NCBI GenBank assembly: GCA_022818135.1
Contig: JAFMSR010000008.1
Location: forward strand, 13,960,972-14,024,971
Reading direction: 5' to 3'
DNA length: 64,000 nucleotides
Origin: Saxidomus purpurata
Taxonomy: Eukaryota > Mollusca > Bivalvia > Venerida > Veneridae
Below the pieces are notes generated by a model. The model was not told the DNA's origin and searched no databases. It worked only from the letters and a program-made list of their open reading frames with translations. Shown here in pieces: positions 1-12,483 of this stretch; the stretch's first letter is position 1, and each line of letters opens with the position of its first letter. A program made the position numbers and the translations under genes.

Positions 1-519
1 ATAAAAGGGAGAATACTCTGTTATTACTGTCTATTTTTTAGAATAGATTACCAGTCCTGTATACTTTGGAGTATTCTGTTACAGTAAGATGACAAAATTT
101 CTCATGAGACCAGGGGTTCAAACCCCACACAGAGCAAGTTTTTTTTTTTTCTTTTTTTTTTATGATTTTTGCCTGAATTATGGCCCTTTGCTTTTTTTCC
201 ACATATGTTATATATAGAAGAATACTGTCACGTGCCCACTTCCTCCTACATTTCTCAAGATATTTAAACCAAACTCTCACACAACTGTTGTCATCAAGTG
301 CCCACGTGCATATATTGTCTGGGTTTTGTGTTTGGATCAATTTTGCCTGAATTATGGCCCTTTGCTTTTTTTACACATGTAATATATAGAAGAAGACCTT
401 TGTTTCTTTTTCACATTATGTACATCTACTGACTTTAAAACACATTTGCGCTCGGCCAGCAGACTGGAAAATGAAAACCTGGTTTTGTGACAATTTCCTG
501 TCACTTGTTATTAATTTAT
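1..519. repeat. Window start: AT-rich DNA with a short direct duplication
   Basis: No gene is seen. A stretch of about 48 bases beginning AATTATGGCCCTTTGC (about 176) recurs at about 349. A tRNA B-box-like palindrome GGGGTTCAAACCCC lies at 113-126 and may be the remains of a tRNA-derived SINE, but no A box is clear. Confidence 0.4.
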
Positions 520-1499
520 TTTTAATCAAATCAATAGAATGTATTTCATATCACTTCAGAATTATGATGGTGATTCAACCGAATTCCGCCCGGCATGTGC
601 AAAATGATCATAGTCTGCGATTGTCGCGATTAGACTGATTTGTCGCAAGCGGGCTTATTAAAAAAATTCTTAATTGGCAACAGATGAAAAGTAAATTGTT
701 ATTAAAATAAGATGTGCTTACAAATAAATACAGAACATTCGTTTGTTTATCTAACAACAGGACATTGGTACTGACGCAGGAGAGTGTTGCCTGACGACAT
801 CGATGTGCAAGATGATCATGGTCGATACTTGTTTTGAAAAACGACTCATTTTGTTGCAAGCAGTTTAAGGGTAAGTAACCACTTTTTATGCCCCAAAGTT
901 TGGCATATTAAAATCGAACCGTCCTTCTGTCTGTCCGTCCGTCTATGTGTCTGTGTGTGCGTCCTTAGCTTTGTCATGCATTGAAGGATTTAAAAATGAC
1001 TTGGCACAGATGCTTGTGCAAATCAAGACGACCTGTCACGTGCAAGATCCACAATCCTATCTCAGATGTCAAGGTCACACTGTGTTTAAAGGTAATGGAA
1101 TCCTGTATATATGCACACAGTTGTTAAGGTATTTATATACCGTCATTTCATCAAGCTGTACAATTATTTGAAAAAATAAAAGTTTCCTTGATCATTTTTA
1201 AAAGTTTAATATCTCAAAAAGTAGACCGTAAATCATTTTCATTTTTTCTTATATTGCAATTCATATACTACTTATTAAAGTAGCTCTGAATCTTTTGCTA
1301 CACTCTTGTGTTTTCACATGTGATATGTCTCGGGACAAAATTTAGTAAATTGTATCTCCTATTTCTTGGCATTATTGCATATTTTTGTTACACATGTTAA
1401 AACTTGTAGAATGTTTATACATTTTTTGTAATACTACATTACCTGCAATACTATTTGAACCCTAGAACAAAAACAAATATAACTAAATACTTGCAAATA

Positions 1500-2830
1500 C
1501 TTTATAGATTATTTAGCCGAATAATACAGAAGAAGACATCGGTATTCGCGCCTTGTCGCGCCGTTTTCCTAATGTATGTTAATTTGTCCTTATAGATGAC
1601 TTGGCCAAAGAGTACAGAAGCAGACAGTGTCACGCCGTTTTCTTAATACATTGCGTATATTGTTCTTTCATCCCTGATATGATTTTTTTCTTTACAGCTC
1701 TGCCGGAGATTACCATGAGAAGAAAACATCGGCATTTGTGTCTCTTATTGTGTAGTACAACTATGTTTTCTCTTCCTCGCAGATGGCTCGGTCAAAGACC
1801 TACAGCTAGTTGAGGACATCAGTGATGAAGACATAGATATTGGCGTCGTCTAGAACAAAGAATACAGAGGCCACCTTTGGATTCAAGTATGTATTCTGAC
1901 AGTGGCAATGGTTTCTGCATTGTAATAAATTAAAAAAATGTGCAGGTAAACACAGATTTCCAACCATAGAGTAATTGCCCTTCGTTACTTTTCCTTGTCT
2001 GGAACCTTACTTGAAAACTGCTGGTTGGAATTCAGTTCAAGTTCATACAACTGTCAAACACATTGAGAGAAAGTGCAGAGCACAAGAACCATAACTCCAT
2101 CTTGAGTAATTACAGAGTTATTGCCCTTTGTTGATTTTCCTTCTCCGGAGCATAACTTGAAAACAACTGGTTGGAATTCAATACAACTTCATACAATGGT
2201 CAAACACATTGAGAGGTAGTGCATTGCACAAGAAACATAACCCAATCTTGAATAATTACAGAGTTATTGTCCTTTGTTTGAGCATAACTCGAAATAGACT
2301 GGTTGGAATTAAATACAACTTCATACAGTAGTCAAGCACAATGAGAGGAAGGGGATGTACAAGGACCATAACTATGTCTTTTATTTATTATTGTTATTTC
2401 GTTAACTTCTTCAGTTGGTAAAGCAGTCTTCCGGGGGTATTAATCACATTTAGTGATAAGTTTCGTTTATTAAACATGTTGATAAATACAGTGAAGTTTA
2501 CTTATTTTATAATTATGTATATTGAACATGCCGATTCGATACATAATTTTTTAGTCGCCCTCATGCAGATTTATTGTTGGTAAGTAGGTTAAGACTTATA
2601 CTAAACACACATTGTATATACCGATTATGATTCATACTAGCCGAAAATGCCTAAAATCAAATCATCGGAAAGGTAGTATAACTAGGTTTTCTTTTCCCTG
2701 CAGATGGCTCGGTCAAAGACTACAGACGAGGACGTCAGTGATGAAGACCTCGATATTCGCATCCAGCAGATGCCGTTTTCTAGGACAAAGGATTTCGAAG
2801 TCACCATTCGATTCAAGTATGTATTCTGAC
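1500..2830 (+). repeat. Repeated exon-like units (intact copy at 2704-2829)
   Basis: At 2704 an ATG directly follows an acceptor-like tract (TTTTCCCTGCAG) and opens 41 codons beginning MARSKTTDEDVSDEDLDIRI; a donor-like AA/GTATGT occurs just before the stop. A second copy at about 1780-1895 has the same acceptor and start but a frameshift and early stop (MARSKTYS). Weaker copies lie at about 1510-1580 and 1594-1660, and their reverse complements occur at about 54260-54480. I do not recognise the peptide. It may be an exon captured in a repeat. Confidence 0.35.
2070..2370 (+). repeat. Degenerate tandem unit, about three copies
   Basis: Phrases such as CATAACTCCATCTTGAGTAA, ACAGAGTTATTGCCCTTTG and TGGTTGGAATTCA recur about every 115-130 bases from 1960 to 2370. 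Related sequence appears reversed at about 54050-54140 and 55560-55740. No coding potential. Confidence 0.5.
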
Positions 2831-4389
2831 CGTTGGAATGGTTTCTGCATTGTAATAAATTGATACCTTTGTAGGTAAACACAGATTTCCCATGGGCTCA
2901 TGTCCGAATCTGATCGTGCTGCTTAGGAAAATATAATCAATTGACAAAATCATAGTTTTATTACTAATATGAATCCAAATGAAACCAAATGAGAGCATGT
3001 ACAACAAGGCTTGGAACCAGTCACCCCTTACAACTTTGTTGTTGCGGGGGTATTTGAATAATTATCACCATTATAATACTGGTGATGATAATAATGATAA
3101 TAATAATAATGATAATAAGAGCAACAATAATTGAGATAATTGATTATGGTAATAAAGAGCATTTACACTTGGAAAGATACAAATAGCAGCAATGTAAGCC
3201 AGTGCGAGCGACGAACTTAAGAATGGTGGCCTTATTGTGGAAGAAAACTGGAGTACCCAGTGAAAACCCACCTTCTGTCTAACAACCCAGATAATAGTTT
3301 TAACTCGGGTTGTACTTTTTTCAAACAACCTATAAACCAATTTGACTTCTTAACACATGGACGTAAATTCTATTTAAAATAACATTATAATATACGTTTC
3401 AGGTACTCGGGAATATTACGGGAAACTCGCAGAATGGTTGATGTAAAATAATGAATCAGGTAAATATACTCTATTTCTTGTTTATAAACACTAGTATCTC
3501 TCAAACAATCAACCCATACCCTGCCACTCCGAAGGTGGATGCCTGGACAAGTAGAACAAGGAAGGCTATACATATTCATAATATATGCTCTTTTAAGCCT
3601 AACCTAGCTAAATTTTTAAAACATCATTCAATTTGCAAAGAACATTACTAGTTTATGGGTTTTGCTCACAATGAACAAAAAGCCCCGTGTCACCGAGATC
3701 ATGACTGCACGGTTGATCCTGATCTACACTCGAGAAATGTTTCACCAACAGAGTAAACGAATGTATGCCATTCGGAAATATTTTTTTAAGTGTTCGACTA
3801 AAACTGTCGGGTGTTTATATGCTATAATTTTTTCCTTGAAAATTCAAATTTAGTATTTAAAAGCTATCCCTATTTGGACTGGAAACATGCAATGTATATG
3901 TATTTTTCATTATTGCTGATTACTAGTAGCCGATTTGTTTGTTGTTATTTCAGAATTTATGGATGGAAGGATAAACAGTATCCACTGAGTTAGCGTTGAA
4001 GTTAAAATGTAGAGCAACTATAGACATAGTTTTGGATTCCAACACATGAAATTACGACGTCTGCATGTTTAAATATGTAGTAACTGACAGAATACGCTGA
4101 AGTTCTTAAGTTACTTAAAGACATTGAGTGATATTGATCATCTGTGATTTCTGGTGCTGATTAACTGGAATAGTGTAAAAGCTGAGAACTGCTTGAAGTC
4201 TCTACAAATGTACAAAAGTGCTTGATTTACTATAAACAGTTTTGTTTACTGTAGTTTACTGTGTGTGCGGAGGGACGTGAATGACAATAAAAACTCGTAA
4301 TAGAGGCACTGCAGCTTGTACTTATACTGGACAGAAAGAGTTTCATGTCTTAAAGCTAAATGTTAGATTTATGAATGTCGTATATGATC

Positions 4390-4620
4390 TTGATTTTAAA
4401 GGCCAACAGTCACTTTGGTTGTTACATTCACTCTTTACATTATATTACCAAAGAAGATCTGGGCGAAATTGACTATTTTAGAGCTAACTGTTACAATTTT
4501 GAATATCGTACTATTTTTATGTTCCGTGTCTTATTTTAAAGCGAATGACCACTTTGGATACATGTATTACAGGCACTATTACCAAAAAATGTGGGCAAAA
4601 TTGAAAGTTAAATTGTAAGT
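4390..4620 (+). repeat. Imperfect tandem duplication inside the left arm
   Basis: The segment starting near 4400 (CACTTTGGTTGTTACATTCA ... GGGCGAAATTGACTATTTTA) is followed about 130-150 bases later by a diverged copy (CACTTTGGATACATGTATTA ... GGGCAAAATTGAAAGTTAAA). The mirror image is at about 52510-52740. It accounts for the paired 63-codon frames on both arms. Confidence 0.5.
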
Positions 4621-5639
4621 TAAACACATCTCTAAAGTACATGTTATACGAAACAGTATCGGTAAAAAGCATTCTGACAACACTTTATATTTTCCATTAG
4701 TAAATTATTCTATTGTGACGAACAAATTAAAGTGATCACGGGGCTTTAAATGCATGTCATGTTTGAGATACGTTAAAACATGTGATTTATATTCCAGATA
4801 ATTTTTATGTTTAAGATTTGAATGTGACTTATAAGACCTGGATGTTACAGAATCGTGATTAAGGAATGCTTAACATTAACTTCATATTTAATTGCATTAA
4901 TGGAATGTTGTTTAAATATAATGCTTCCTTTTTAAGCAGTTGTAAACTCTCAAAAGTATCTTTTATCTTTGGTGTCGTATCATCAGATTTAAGAACTTTC
5001 GATAAATTTCTTATGAAACAAACTAAATGTTAAACCCTTGTAAGAGCTTTCACATTCGATCATTTAACAAAAATCATTTAAACATGTAACCCATAGAAAT
5101 AATCCCACCGTTAGTCACTGGTAAGATGTATTTTTGAAAAATCAAGACAGCTCTTTTTCAAGTCAAGCTTTGTTTTCAGAAAAGTAACAAATGCTATACC
5201 AAATTCGATAACATAAATACTCCTCGAGAAATATATGTAATACATACATATATAGCAATGGTACATTTAAGTATTAACAAAATATCCAAATACAAATAAC
5301 CGTTTGTGCATTGTGAAAAGAAGGTGGGAATACAATATTACAGTCTTATTTACAATTATCTATAATATCGGATGTCAACTTTGCTACTATAATTTTATTT
5401 CAAACTCTATTTGTTAACTTGTTAAATGTTTGTTTTTACATGATAACGTTTCATTTATTAGATCGAAATGGGGTTTGCAGTTTTGAGTATATGGCAAAGT
5501 CTTTGACCGTTTTTCCTGTTTCTTCCATATAAATCGTCATTCTTTGAATTTACGTAACACATAAAGAGGGTCAGTATACACTTCCGTAGGATGCATCAAG
5601 GTCGCTTATTCAGCAGGTTGTATGGTATGCAGTTTAAAA

Positions 5640-5770
5640 ATAGAGTATAAGTTGATAACAATGATAACAATAACAACAGTAACAATAACAATAACAGTAA
5701 CAATAACAATAAGAGTAACAATAACAATAATAACAGTAACAATAACATTGATAATGATAACAATTAAGTA
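5640..5770. repeat. AAC/AATAAC microsatellite
   Basis: About 130 bases of AACAATAACAGTAACAATAA-type repeats, mirrored by TTATTG repeats at 51300-51430 in the right arm. The mirrored copy produces a spurious poly-leucine frame. Confidence 0.85.
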
Positions 5771-6534
5771 ATTATAACAATAATCATATACTGTAAACCA
5801 TGTGAGTAATTTTCGCTCGACATAGTTTTATTTGCTTCCAGATTTCCATGTCCTTTTTGTAGCTTGTTAACATAATGAGGCAAAATTACATATATAATCG
5901 GTTATATATGAAAAGATTAATTATTAGCACGGAACTCAATTGGTTTACAGTAACTTTTCATTGTGTATGTTAAACTGCATTGGCCACACTCTGTTGAATA
6001 ATCGAGATTGACGCTGAGGGTTAGTACTATTGTTAGATGCTGAAAAACAGGGACGACAGTCAAGGAAAATGCCATCTACTTTAAATGGCAAATACTATAA
6101 ATTAAAATGTTTAGGTACACGTGGACATAGCTGTTTAGTCAAGCCTGTGCAAAGAGACCACCTCCAAATAAAGTCCAGCAAAGAGTTAATATTTGCAGCA
6201 TTCAAATTCGATCACTGGACATGCACTACATTAGAGAGCCTAAATTAATTCTTAATAATTCAATGATGTTAATAAATACTCGAGATTAACTATCTTAATA
6301 AAATGCATTTTATTCATAGGTACTATCAGAGCTTGAGATGTCATTAAAGTCCCTTGATCACTTTCGATATTACAATTAATTTTAGCACCTACATTTCAAA
6401 GAAAGATGTCTTATTAGCGTTTTTAGCCATTCCTAACCTTGCTTTCAAAACAAAAGTATCTGTTTTTAATACAGTTGTTTTTCAAACTGAGATTGTGAAA
6501 AAATGCCTTCTAGCAATAAGTGAAATAGTTACGA

Positions 6535-6573
<39 letters not shown>
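6535..6573. repeat. (AAT)n microsatellite
   Basis: About a dozen AAT triplets in a row. The equivalent place in the right arm lacks it, in line with the insertion in the left arm around 6080-7030. Confidence 0.85.
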
Positions 6574-8108
6574 CTCTTTATTTTCAGAAGGTGGCTCATA
6601 AAGACAACACTGATATTAAGTACAATACATTAATAGGTGATAAATCTTATTTACAATGAGGCCTTCGTAAAACAAATTCAAAACAAGTACATGTACATGT
6701 ATGAACAATACAATATTAATAAAACTATCGTACGATGCATACTGTTGTACAGATTGTCAGTTTTAAGCAGCAGAAATGCTTTTAAGCTTTATTTTAATGC
6801 ATTTGCATTTGTTAGGTTTTTTGTGTGCGATAACCTTCTTGATTTTGACCGTAATCCACAGTCTGTATTATTTGAGAATATAATAAGATCTTTGATATAT
6901 GAAGGTGTCAAATTATGACGGGCTTTATAAACTAATAGACCAGTACAATGTTTGCATCTGCTGGGAAATGAAAGCCAGATGTATGTGCAATATAGGTGTT
7001 ATAGAATAGCTATTTTATCTCGAAGGTAAGAAAATGCTGAATTCTCAGGTAAACATTGTAACATTACAAGCGAAAACCTTTGTTATATTCTTATGGAAAT
7101 TTTATTTTAAAACAAGGTTAGTTTAAGAAACCGAACGTTTTACACAATTCATATATAGACTATATCTTTTGATTGCGCATGCTTGGACAGAGTCCGTAGT
7201 TCCTATATTCGGAGGAATGAATTAGGATAAATCCCTACGTGCATGCGACGGACACACGTTTTTTTATCCTCTAAAAGAGGTTTGGGTTCGTGTGCGGCTG
7301 TCATTCCAATGAAGAATGTACGACTTTATCTGTAGAGCAGAGGAAATTAAATTCTGTAGTTTCTTCAAGCCTGACGATTTTTCTTTATACATGAAATTTG
7401 AATTTCTACATGTAGGTAAAGTCGGAGCATGCTATTTACTAGATGTATAACTAGATATATTATTTGCAATCGTCCTGTTAAAAATTGATCATCAATGTTG
7501 CCACGAAGTTAAACCAAAAAAAAAAAATAAAAAAATTCATGTAATCTTTTCACGTATTGTAAATGTTTAGAATGTTTGGATATGTTAATGACCATGTTAT
7601 ACACGTCATGCTATTTAAGTGATAATAGCATAGTTCATAGAACGAAAGATTTTCATGAATCTATACTACATGTATACTGACCAAACATGAAAACTTTACA
7701 GGTTTATAATGGGATTCACTATGAATGAGAAAAAAAAACACCAATACCTCACGAAGCAGGAGGTGAAATTAAGCATTTGTAAGAATGTTAAACTTTATCA
7801 GTTAAAGAGTGAGTTTATCAAAAAAAAAATTATCATAGGAACTTTCAGATTTTAAAAAAACATTTTGTCTTGACAACCAATTTTGTTTTTGATAAACTGT
7901 CTGCTTTCACTATACGAGTTATCTCTCTTTTATGCATGATAAATGACTAACTTTTAGGCCTATATCGCCTTTGTTATTTGTCTTATTTTATTGGGTCAGA
8001 GTGAAATACATTGATTTAATATTGTGTTAAATATGTGTATAATAAAAGTGTAAATTTTTCATTTTGGGTGAGTGTATATTCAATAGGACTAAAATTAGTC
8101 AATTTTCT

Positions 8109-8608
8109 NNNNNNNNNNNNNNNNNNNNNNNNNNNNNNNNNNNNNNNNNNNNNNNNNNNNNNNNNNNNNNNNNNNNNNNNNNNNNNNNNNNNNNNNNNNN
8201 NNNNNNNNNNNNNNNNNNNNNNNNNNNNNNNNNNNNNNNNNNNNNNNNNNNNNNNNNNNNNNNNNNNNNNNNNNNNNNNNNNNNNNNNNNNNNNNNNNNN
8301 NNNNNNNNNNNNNNNNNNNNNNNNNNNNNNNNNNNNNNNNNNNNNNNNNNNNNNNNNNNNNNNNNNNNNNNNNNNNNNNNNNNNNNNNNNNNNNNNNNNN
8401 NNNNNNNNNNNNNNNNNNNNNNNNNNNNNNNNNNNNNNNNNNNNNNNNNNNNNNNNNNNNNNNNNNNNNNNNNNNNNNNNNNNNNNNNNNNNNNNNNNNN
8501 NNNNNNNNNNNNNNNNNNNNNNNNNNNNNNNNNNNNNNNNNNNNNNNNNNNNNNNNNNNNNNNNNNNNNNNNNNNNNNNNNNNNNNNNNNNNNNNNNNNN
8601 NNNNNNNN
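8109..8608. other. Assembly gap of 500 N
   Basis: Exactly 500 undetermined bases, likely a placeholder. It falls at the inner end of the left inverted-repeat arm, so the arm boundary and the 5' part of the adjacent Tigger relic cannot be seen. Confidence 0.99.
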
Positions 8609-8699
8609 TTAATTGTTTCATATTCAATAAAGCTATATAAAATCTAGATTTTTCAATGTCAACCACACAATTATGTCAGAACATAGTGTACAAAGTTCT

Positions 8700-8830
8700 A
8701 ACGTCGAGCAACCTGGTGAAGGTCCCAGTAATGGGGGGGATAGCCAGGTCGGCTAATTCGGGGAAAATTAATTTCGCTGAGCAACTTGGTGAAGGGCCCG
8801 GAAACGGGAGGATAGCCAAGTCGGCGAGTG
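8700..8830 (+). repeat. Two direct repeats of about 50 bases
   Basis: GAGCAACCTGGTGAAGGTCC ... ATAGCCAGGTCGGC (about 8706-8752) recurs as GAGCAACTTGGTGAAGGGCC ... ATAGCCAAGTCGGC (about 8779-8824). The block directly precedes the transposase relic and may be part of it. Confidence 0.6.
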
Positions 8831-9107
8831 AAGAGAAAGACAGAACAGAAGACTATCGAGACGAAATATGAAGCAATCTTAGAAGTTGAGAAAGGTTTAA
8901 GATCTAAAACTGAAATTGCAAAGATGTTTGGCATTCCAAAGAATACATTGACTCCTACACAGGTTTTAGTACACTTCACTCTAGACTGAACGGTCTTTAG
9001 TACCATCTCCAATATGGCCGACATGCTTACTCCGGAAAGTTCGAACTACCGATAATTCGAACAAATTTTGCTTCCCCGAGGGTGTTCGAGTTTTCGAGAG
9101 TCGACTG
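8826..9107 (+). mobile_element. Relic of a pogo/Tigger DNA transposon
   Basis: The frame through 8831-8985 reads KRKTEQKTIETKYEAILEVE then KGLRSKTEIAKMFGIPKNTL, the N-terminal CENP-B/psq-type helix-turn-helix of pogo-group transposases. It breaks off soon after and stops at about 8990. At 9107 the reverse strand starts CAGTCGACTCTCGAAAACTC, a typical pogo-group terminal repeat beginning CAGT, followed by a TA dinucleotide (9108-9109). The DDE catalytic part is absent, so this is a dead, internally deleted copy; its other end may lie in the gap. Confidence 0.72.
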
Positions 9108-9109
9108 TA

Positions 9110-10440
9110 CCTGCAAAATAAAACTTAGTGCTGGTTTAAAGATTGGCCAAGGATGGCCTCTGTTAGTGACCAGGACATCATCATATCCAAGTTCTACCAC
9201 TGGACTGACAATGATGAGCACAGGAGAAGATGGAACAGTTTAGTCAGAATTTGTGGAAGACTTGGAAAGTCCAATAGCCAGAATTGTGAAGAACCATGAA
9301 GTATTGGGGATGGTTATTGAATTCAACAAGATTTTTTTAATTTTCAAATTTTTCAAATAAATACAAATTGTTACAAAGTTTCAGAATGGAGCGTTTTTCA
9401 AGTTAAATGAAATATTTATACAGCTGGACATTGAAATGAATACAGATCTTTTAACAAGTTGGTTGTAACTATTAACCTGAAAGTAGACAACTGGGGCTTC
9501 TTAATTAGTAGACTTGGTCTAGGTTTACAGTTCACTATAAATTTCTCGATTTCCCTTGGAAGGACCAGTACGAAATTTCTCATATAAAGATTCAAGTCAG
9601 AGGTGGGGCTCAAATGTCTTATGAGTGAATTGATTGATTTATCAAAATCTTCCACAATATCCACTTCCTTGGCGGCAGGTCAGTTGATTAATGTTCTTTC
9701 TAAGAAAGGTCATTTCCAAATGCAATATCTGCTACATGTATTTAAAAGCATGGAAGTTTTAGTTAAGTTAGGCAAGCATAACAACAGAAGAAATACTTTA
9801 TGGAATTTATTGGTAACTAGAATTTTGTGTATAACACAGGTAATTAATAAACTGTAAATCTGAAAATTTGTTTAAATATAACTGTAATACAGTTTTTCAA
9901 GGACCTATTCATGCATACAAAAACAACATTCAGCACAATCAAAAGCTGGTAATCCAAGCAAACCTTGGCTTTCATTCAACTAAGTATTAAATAGTGCAGC
10001 TTTTGTTAACTAAACACTTATTAATACCCCTGTATACCCCTACATTTCTAACTTTCAAATATCCTAAAAATTTATGATGTAAGAATTCAAGTCAAAATAA
10101 ATATCTCTATTTAACACAGCACAGACCTTGTACTGTTCATGTAAGATGCATAACACAGTACTCTACATTAAAATACTTGATACAGTTAAAACAGCAGCAA
10201 TCGTATCAAAATGTAACATTTCTAGTAAACAAAAAAAATATATATCTACTGTTCTAATAATGAAACTTAACCAGACCAAGCTAAATTTCAACAGTGGACT
10301 TATCAATCTTTTAATTTGGACAGTACTATTCATTGTCAAAATGGGTGCTCACAGAAAATTGAGTAACTGAATAGCAAATGTAGAAGATCCTGATCAGACT
10401 GCAGCAGCGGATCATAATCTGCACTGATCACAACGGCAAA
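9110..10440. other. No gene recognised
   Basis: AT-rich sequence with short unconvincing open frames. A small palindrome-like stretch near 10385-10440 (GATCCTGATCAGACTGC / ATCATAATCTGCACTGATCA) resembles phrases at about 14048-14120, 17430-17470 and 30015-30045, so it is probably a short dispersed repeat. Confidence 0.5.
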
Positions 10441-10906
10441 GTCACTTATTGCCAGAAAGGTAGGAGTTATTTAACATACCAAAGCTCTTTGGCACCAGTA
10501 AACCCTTGTATCAACGAGAAAGCCATGATTTGAACAAACTTGATAGAGGTCCACTACACAGTCAATGTTACTCACCAAATAACTAAGCTCTTCAGCCTTT
10601 TGGGTTTGGAGACGTTTTTAAAAGTTTTTCCTGTCAGTTTATGTAAAACAAGTGACTCCAGTTGCATGATTTGAACAAACCTGGTAGAGGGCCACTAGAT
10701 GAGACTATACCTAATATCAAAGCTCTCTTTTTGTTAGCTCTGGTTGCCATGTTGTTCAGTCAACTGGAACCATTTGAACAATTGTAAGAGCTTTATGCCA
10801 GGTTGTTTCTGTAAAATGTTTCCATAAAATGCTTTATAAGGAGATGTCGTTTGAAGAAATTGTTGACAGACAGACATCCCTTGATCACAAAAGCTCAGGT
10901 GAGCTA
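10440..10906 (+). mobile_element. Tandem-core hairpin-ended element, copy 1 (partial)
   Basis: Two diverged subunits, one with CATGATTTGAACAAACTTGA and one with CATGATTTGAACAAACCTGG, each followed by GGTCCACTA or GGGCCACTAG, are followed by GACAGACAGACATCCCTTG and the palindromic end AGCTCAGGTGAGCT and TAA (about 10889-10905). The terminus is the same as in the copy ending at 13969 and similar to the one ending at 27915. Probably a non-autonomous element; the left end is not sharp. Confidence 0.5.
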
Positions 10907-10979
10907 ATAAAGAAATGAAAACTTCCAGAATTATGTATGATACCAGCTTTTTGCTAATGATTGGGTGACAAATTACAGA

Positions 10980-11050
10980 AGATGATCAGTATGCTGAGGC
11001 TTGTTGAATAAACAAGAATGAACATGTTGAATAAACAAGAATGAACATGG
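10980..11050 (+). repeat. Short tandem duplication of 22 bases
   Basis: GTTGAATAAACAAGAATGAACAT occurs twice in direct succession at about 11003-11049. No function is evident. Confidence 0.7.
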
Positions 11051-11072
11051 TAGCCAATCTAAAAACTAGAAC

Positions 11073-11567
11073 TATCACTGAAAGTGATGAATACCCCCCT
11101 CCAGAACACCCCACTGACACAGTATATAAAATTTATGCAACATTTGATGCTTTAGTTATTGGACCTGCACAACTTGAGGCTTCTGTGAAGTATAATTAAA
11201 TTCTGACCAGGGGTTTTGGAGATCAAGAGCGCAAGATTTTATTATGTTGAGCCCCTGTGACCTTGACCTAGTGACCGGAAACATGGACCATGCACAACTA
11301 AGCATGGTACTTATCACATCTGTAAAGTATTATTATATTCTGACCAGGGGTTTTGGAGATTTAGCCTCCACAAGTTTTTACTCAAGTCCTTGTGACCCGA
11401 AACATGGACCATGCACAACTATGCATTGTACTTATCACTTCTGTGAAGTATCATTAAATTCTGACCAGGTGTTTTTGTTTTTGTCCACAAGATTCCGTCT
11501 ACAGATGGACAGACAAGCTGAATCCAGAATACCCCTCCACTCTTACACTTTGTGTTCAGGGGGTATA
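11073..11567 (+). mobile_element. Short-TIR element with internal repeats (second family)
   Basis: It begins with a small hairpin ATCACT-gaa-AGTGAT (11074-11088) and ATACCCCCC, and ends with GGGGGTAT (about 11559-11566), an inverted match. Inside, phrases such as ATTCTGACCAGGGGTTTTGGAGAT and AACATGGACCATGCACAACTA recur about every 115-135 bases. The layout (end hairpin, short inverted ends, tandem core) parallels the elements at 12.7 and 15.4 kb but the sequence differs. Confidence 0.55.
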
Positions 11568-11569
11568 AT

Positions 11570-12469
11570 AATACTCTATTTACATTGCAGAAACAAAGGT
11601 ATAGGAATATCTTAACATAGCATACCTGAATAGAACTTATTGTAATAACTGATGTAATAAACAATAGATGTTCTTTGAATCTGAAGCCAGTGTAGATAGT
11701 CCTAGTCAGAGAAACAGTAAACATGGAAGACAAACTTCATACACAAACTATTGTATCTGCCTTACTAAAACTGGCTTTGTACTGAGAAACTGTGTGCTTG
11801 AACTTTAGAGTGAAGTCTGGAATGTCACACAAGAAGGAACATAGCAGTACACGTTTGTGAAGTTCATAGTAATATATATGGATGAAGTTCATACTTCAAA
11901 TAGTTTTCATTTTCCTGAATTTTATGGCACAGCAAAGAAACATGTTCTTCCTATTGTCTTCTGTACTAGCTTCTATATTCCTCTAGTCAGCCTGTCTGAA
12001 CTCTTTCCTTAAGTTTTATATTAGTACAAAGCCGGTCTCAGCAAGTGACCAACAACTTTCAAACTATGTGGGACTGGAATGATTATGTCAAACAATTTCT
12101 GATGGTAATCTGTCATTTCAATTCCAACCTGAGCTGACTGATTAAACTTTGACATGACCAATGAAGCAGAATCCAGAATACCTGACCAAACAAGTATCAG
12201 CAGAAATATACTAATGAACAAATCAAATATACTGCCTATAACAAATATGTGAAAAGCTTAAATCAGTGGTATATGTATAACATAAATCTTCACAATCATA
12301 TTTTTGGAACCTTGCAGAAATAATCCACTGTACGGACTTTCTACACAACTAAACCATAAATATGAATTCACAAAATGTCATATGTCATTTGTACAGACTT
12401 GAAGCAGACTGCTAATATCTGATGTAGGATTTCTCAATAAACTTGACCCAGCCAGTTTGTGAAAGTCCT
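11570..12469 (-). other. Possible ubinuclein 3' UTR and downstream DNA
   Basis: No gene, element or clear polyadenylation signal was found on the minus strand here. If the terminal exon at 12470-12483 is right, at least the upper part would be 3' UTR. Confidence 0.3.
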
Positions 12470-12483
12470 CTACTTGGTTCCAT
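12470..12483 (-). CDS. UBN1: Proposed ubinuclein terminal exon (4 codons and stop)
   Basis: A strong acceptor (TTTTCTTCATTTCAG) is followed by bases that, in the phase left by exon 14, read DGTK and then TAG. This would end the protein at about 1106 residues and place the 3' UTR below 12470. The preceding intron would be about 5.9 kb. I found no clear AATAAA on the minus strand just downstream, so an intervening exon or another 3' end remains possible. Confidence 0.4.

Larger units (their letters stand above)
520..8108 (+). repeat. Left arm of a large inverted repeat
   Basis: Read in order, this segment matches the reverse complement of about 49870-55500. Examples: 543-860 pairs with about 55150-55485; 880-1500 with 54540-55145; 3030-3130 with 53880-53990; 3400-4620 with 52510-53760; 4620-6060 with 51030-52510; 7040-7660 with 49920-50510. 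Order is preserved throughout. The left arm is longer because of extra sequence at about 1700-3000, 6080-7030 and 7670-8070. A sampled 192-base pair (3662-3853) differs at roughly a dozen positions. The arm runs into the first N gap. I see no transposase or reverse transcriptase in it; it may be a segmental duplication or two copies of an unknown long element. Confidence 0.85.

Noticed and set aside
113..126. tRNA gene or SINE at the window start
   Set aside because: A B-box-like palindrome alone, without an A box or body shared with the other SINEs.
8016..8666. Long open frames over 8016-8666 and 38778-39551
   Set aside because: They consist mostly of undetermined residues across the N gaps.
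12021..12221. 66-codon minus-strand frame with a hydrophobic start
   Set aside because: No splice logic with ubinuclein, no recognisable domain, and it begins in AT-rich DNA where such frames are common.
12395..12483. Alternative frame MEPSRGLSQTGWVKFIEKSY at the terminal exon
   Set aside because: It requires a phase-0 entry, but exon 14 leaves one base of a codon.
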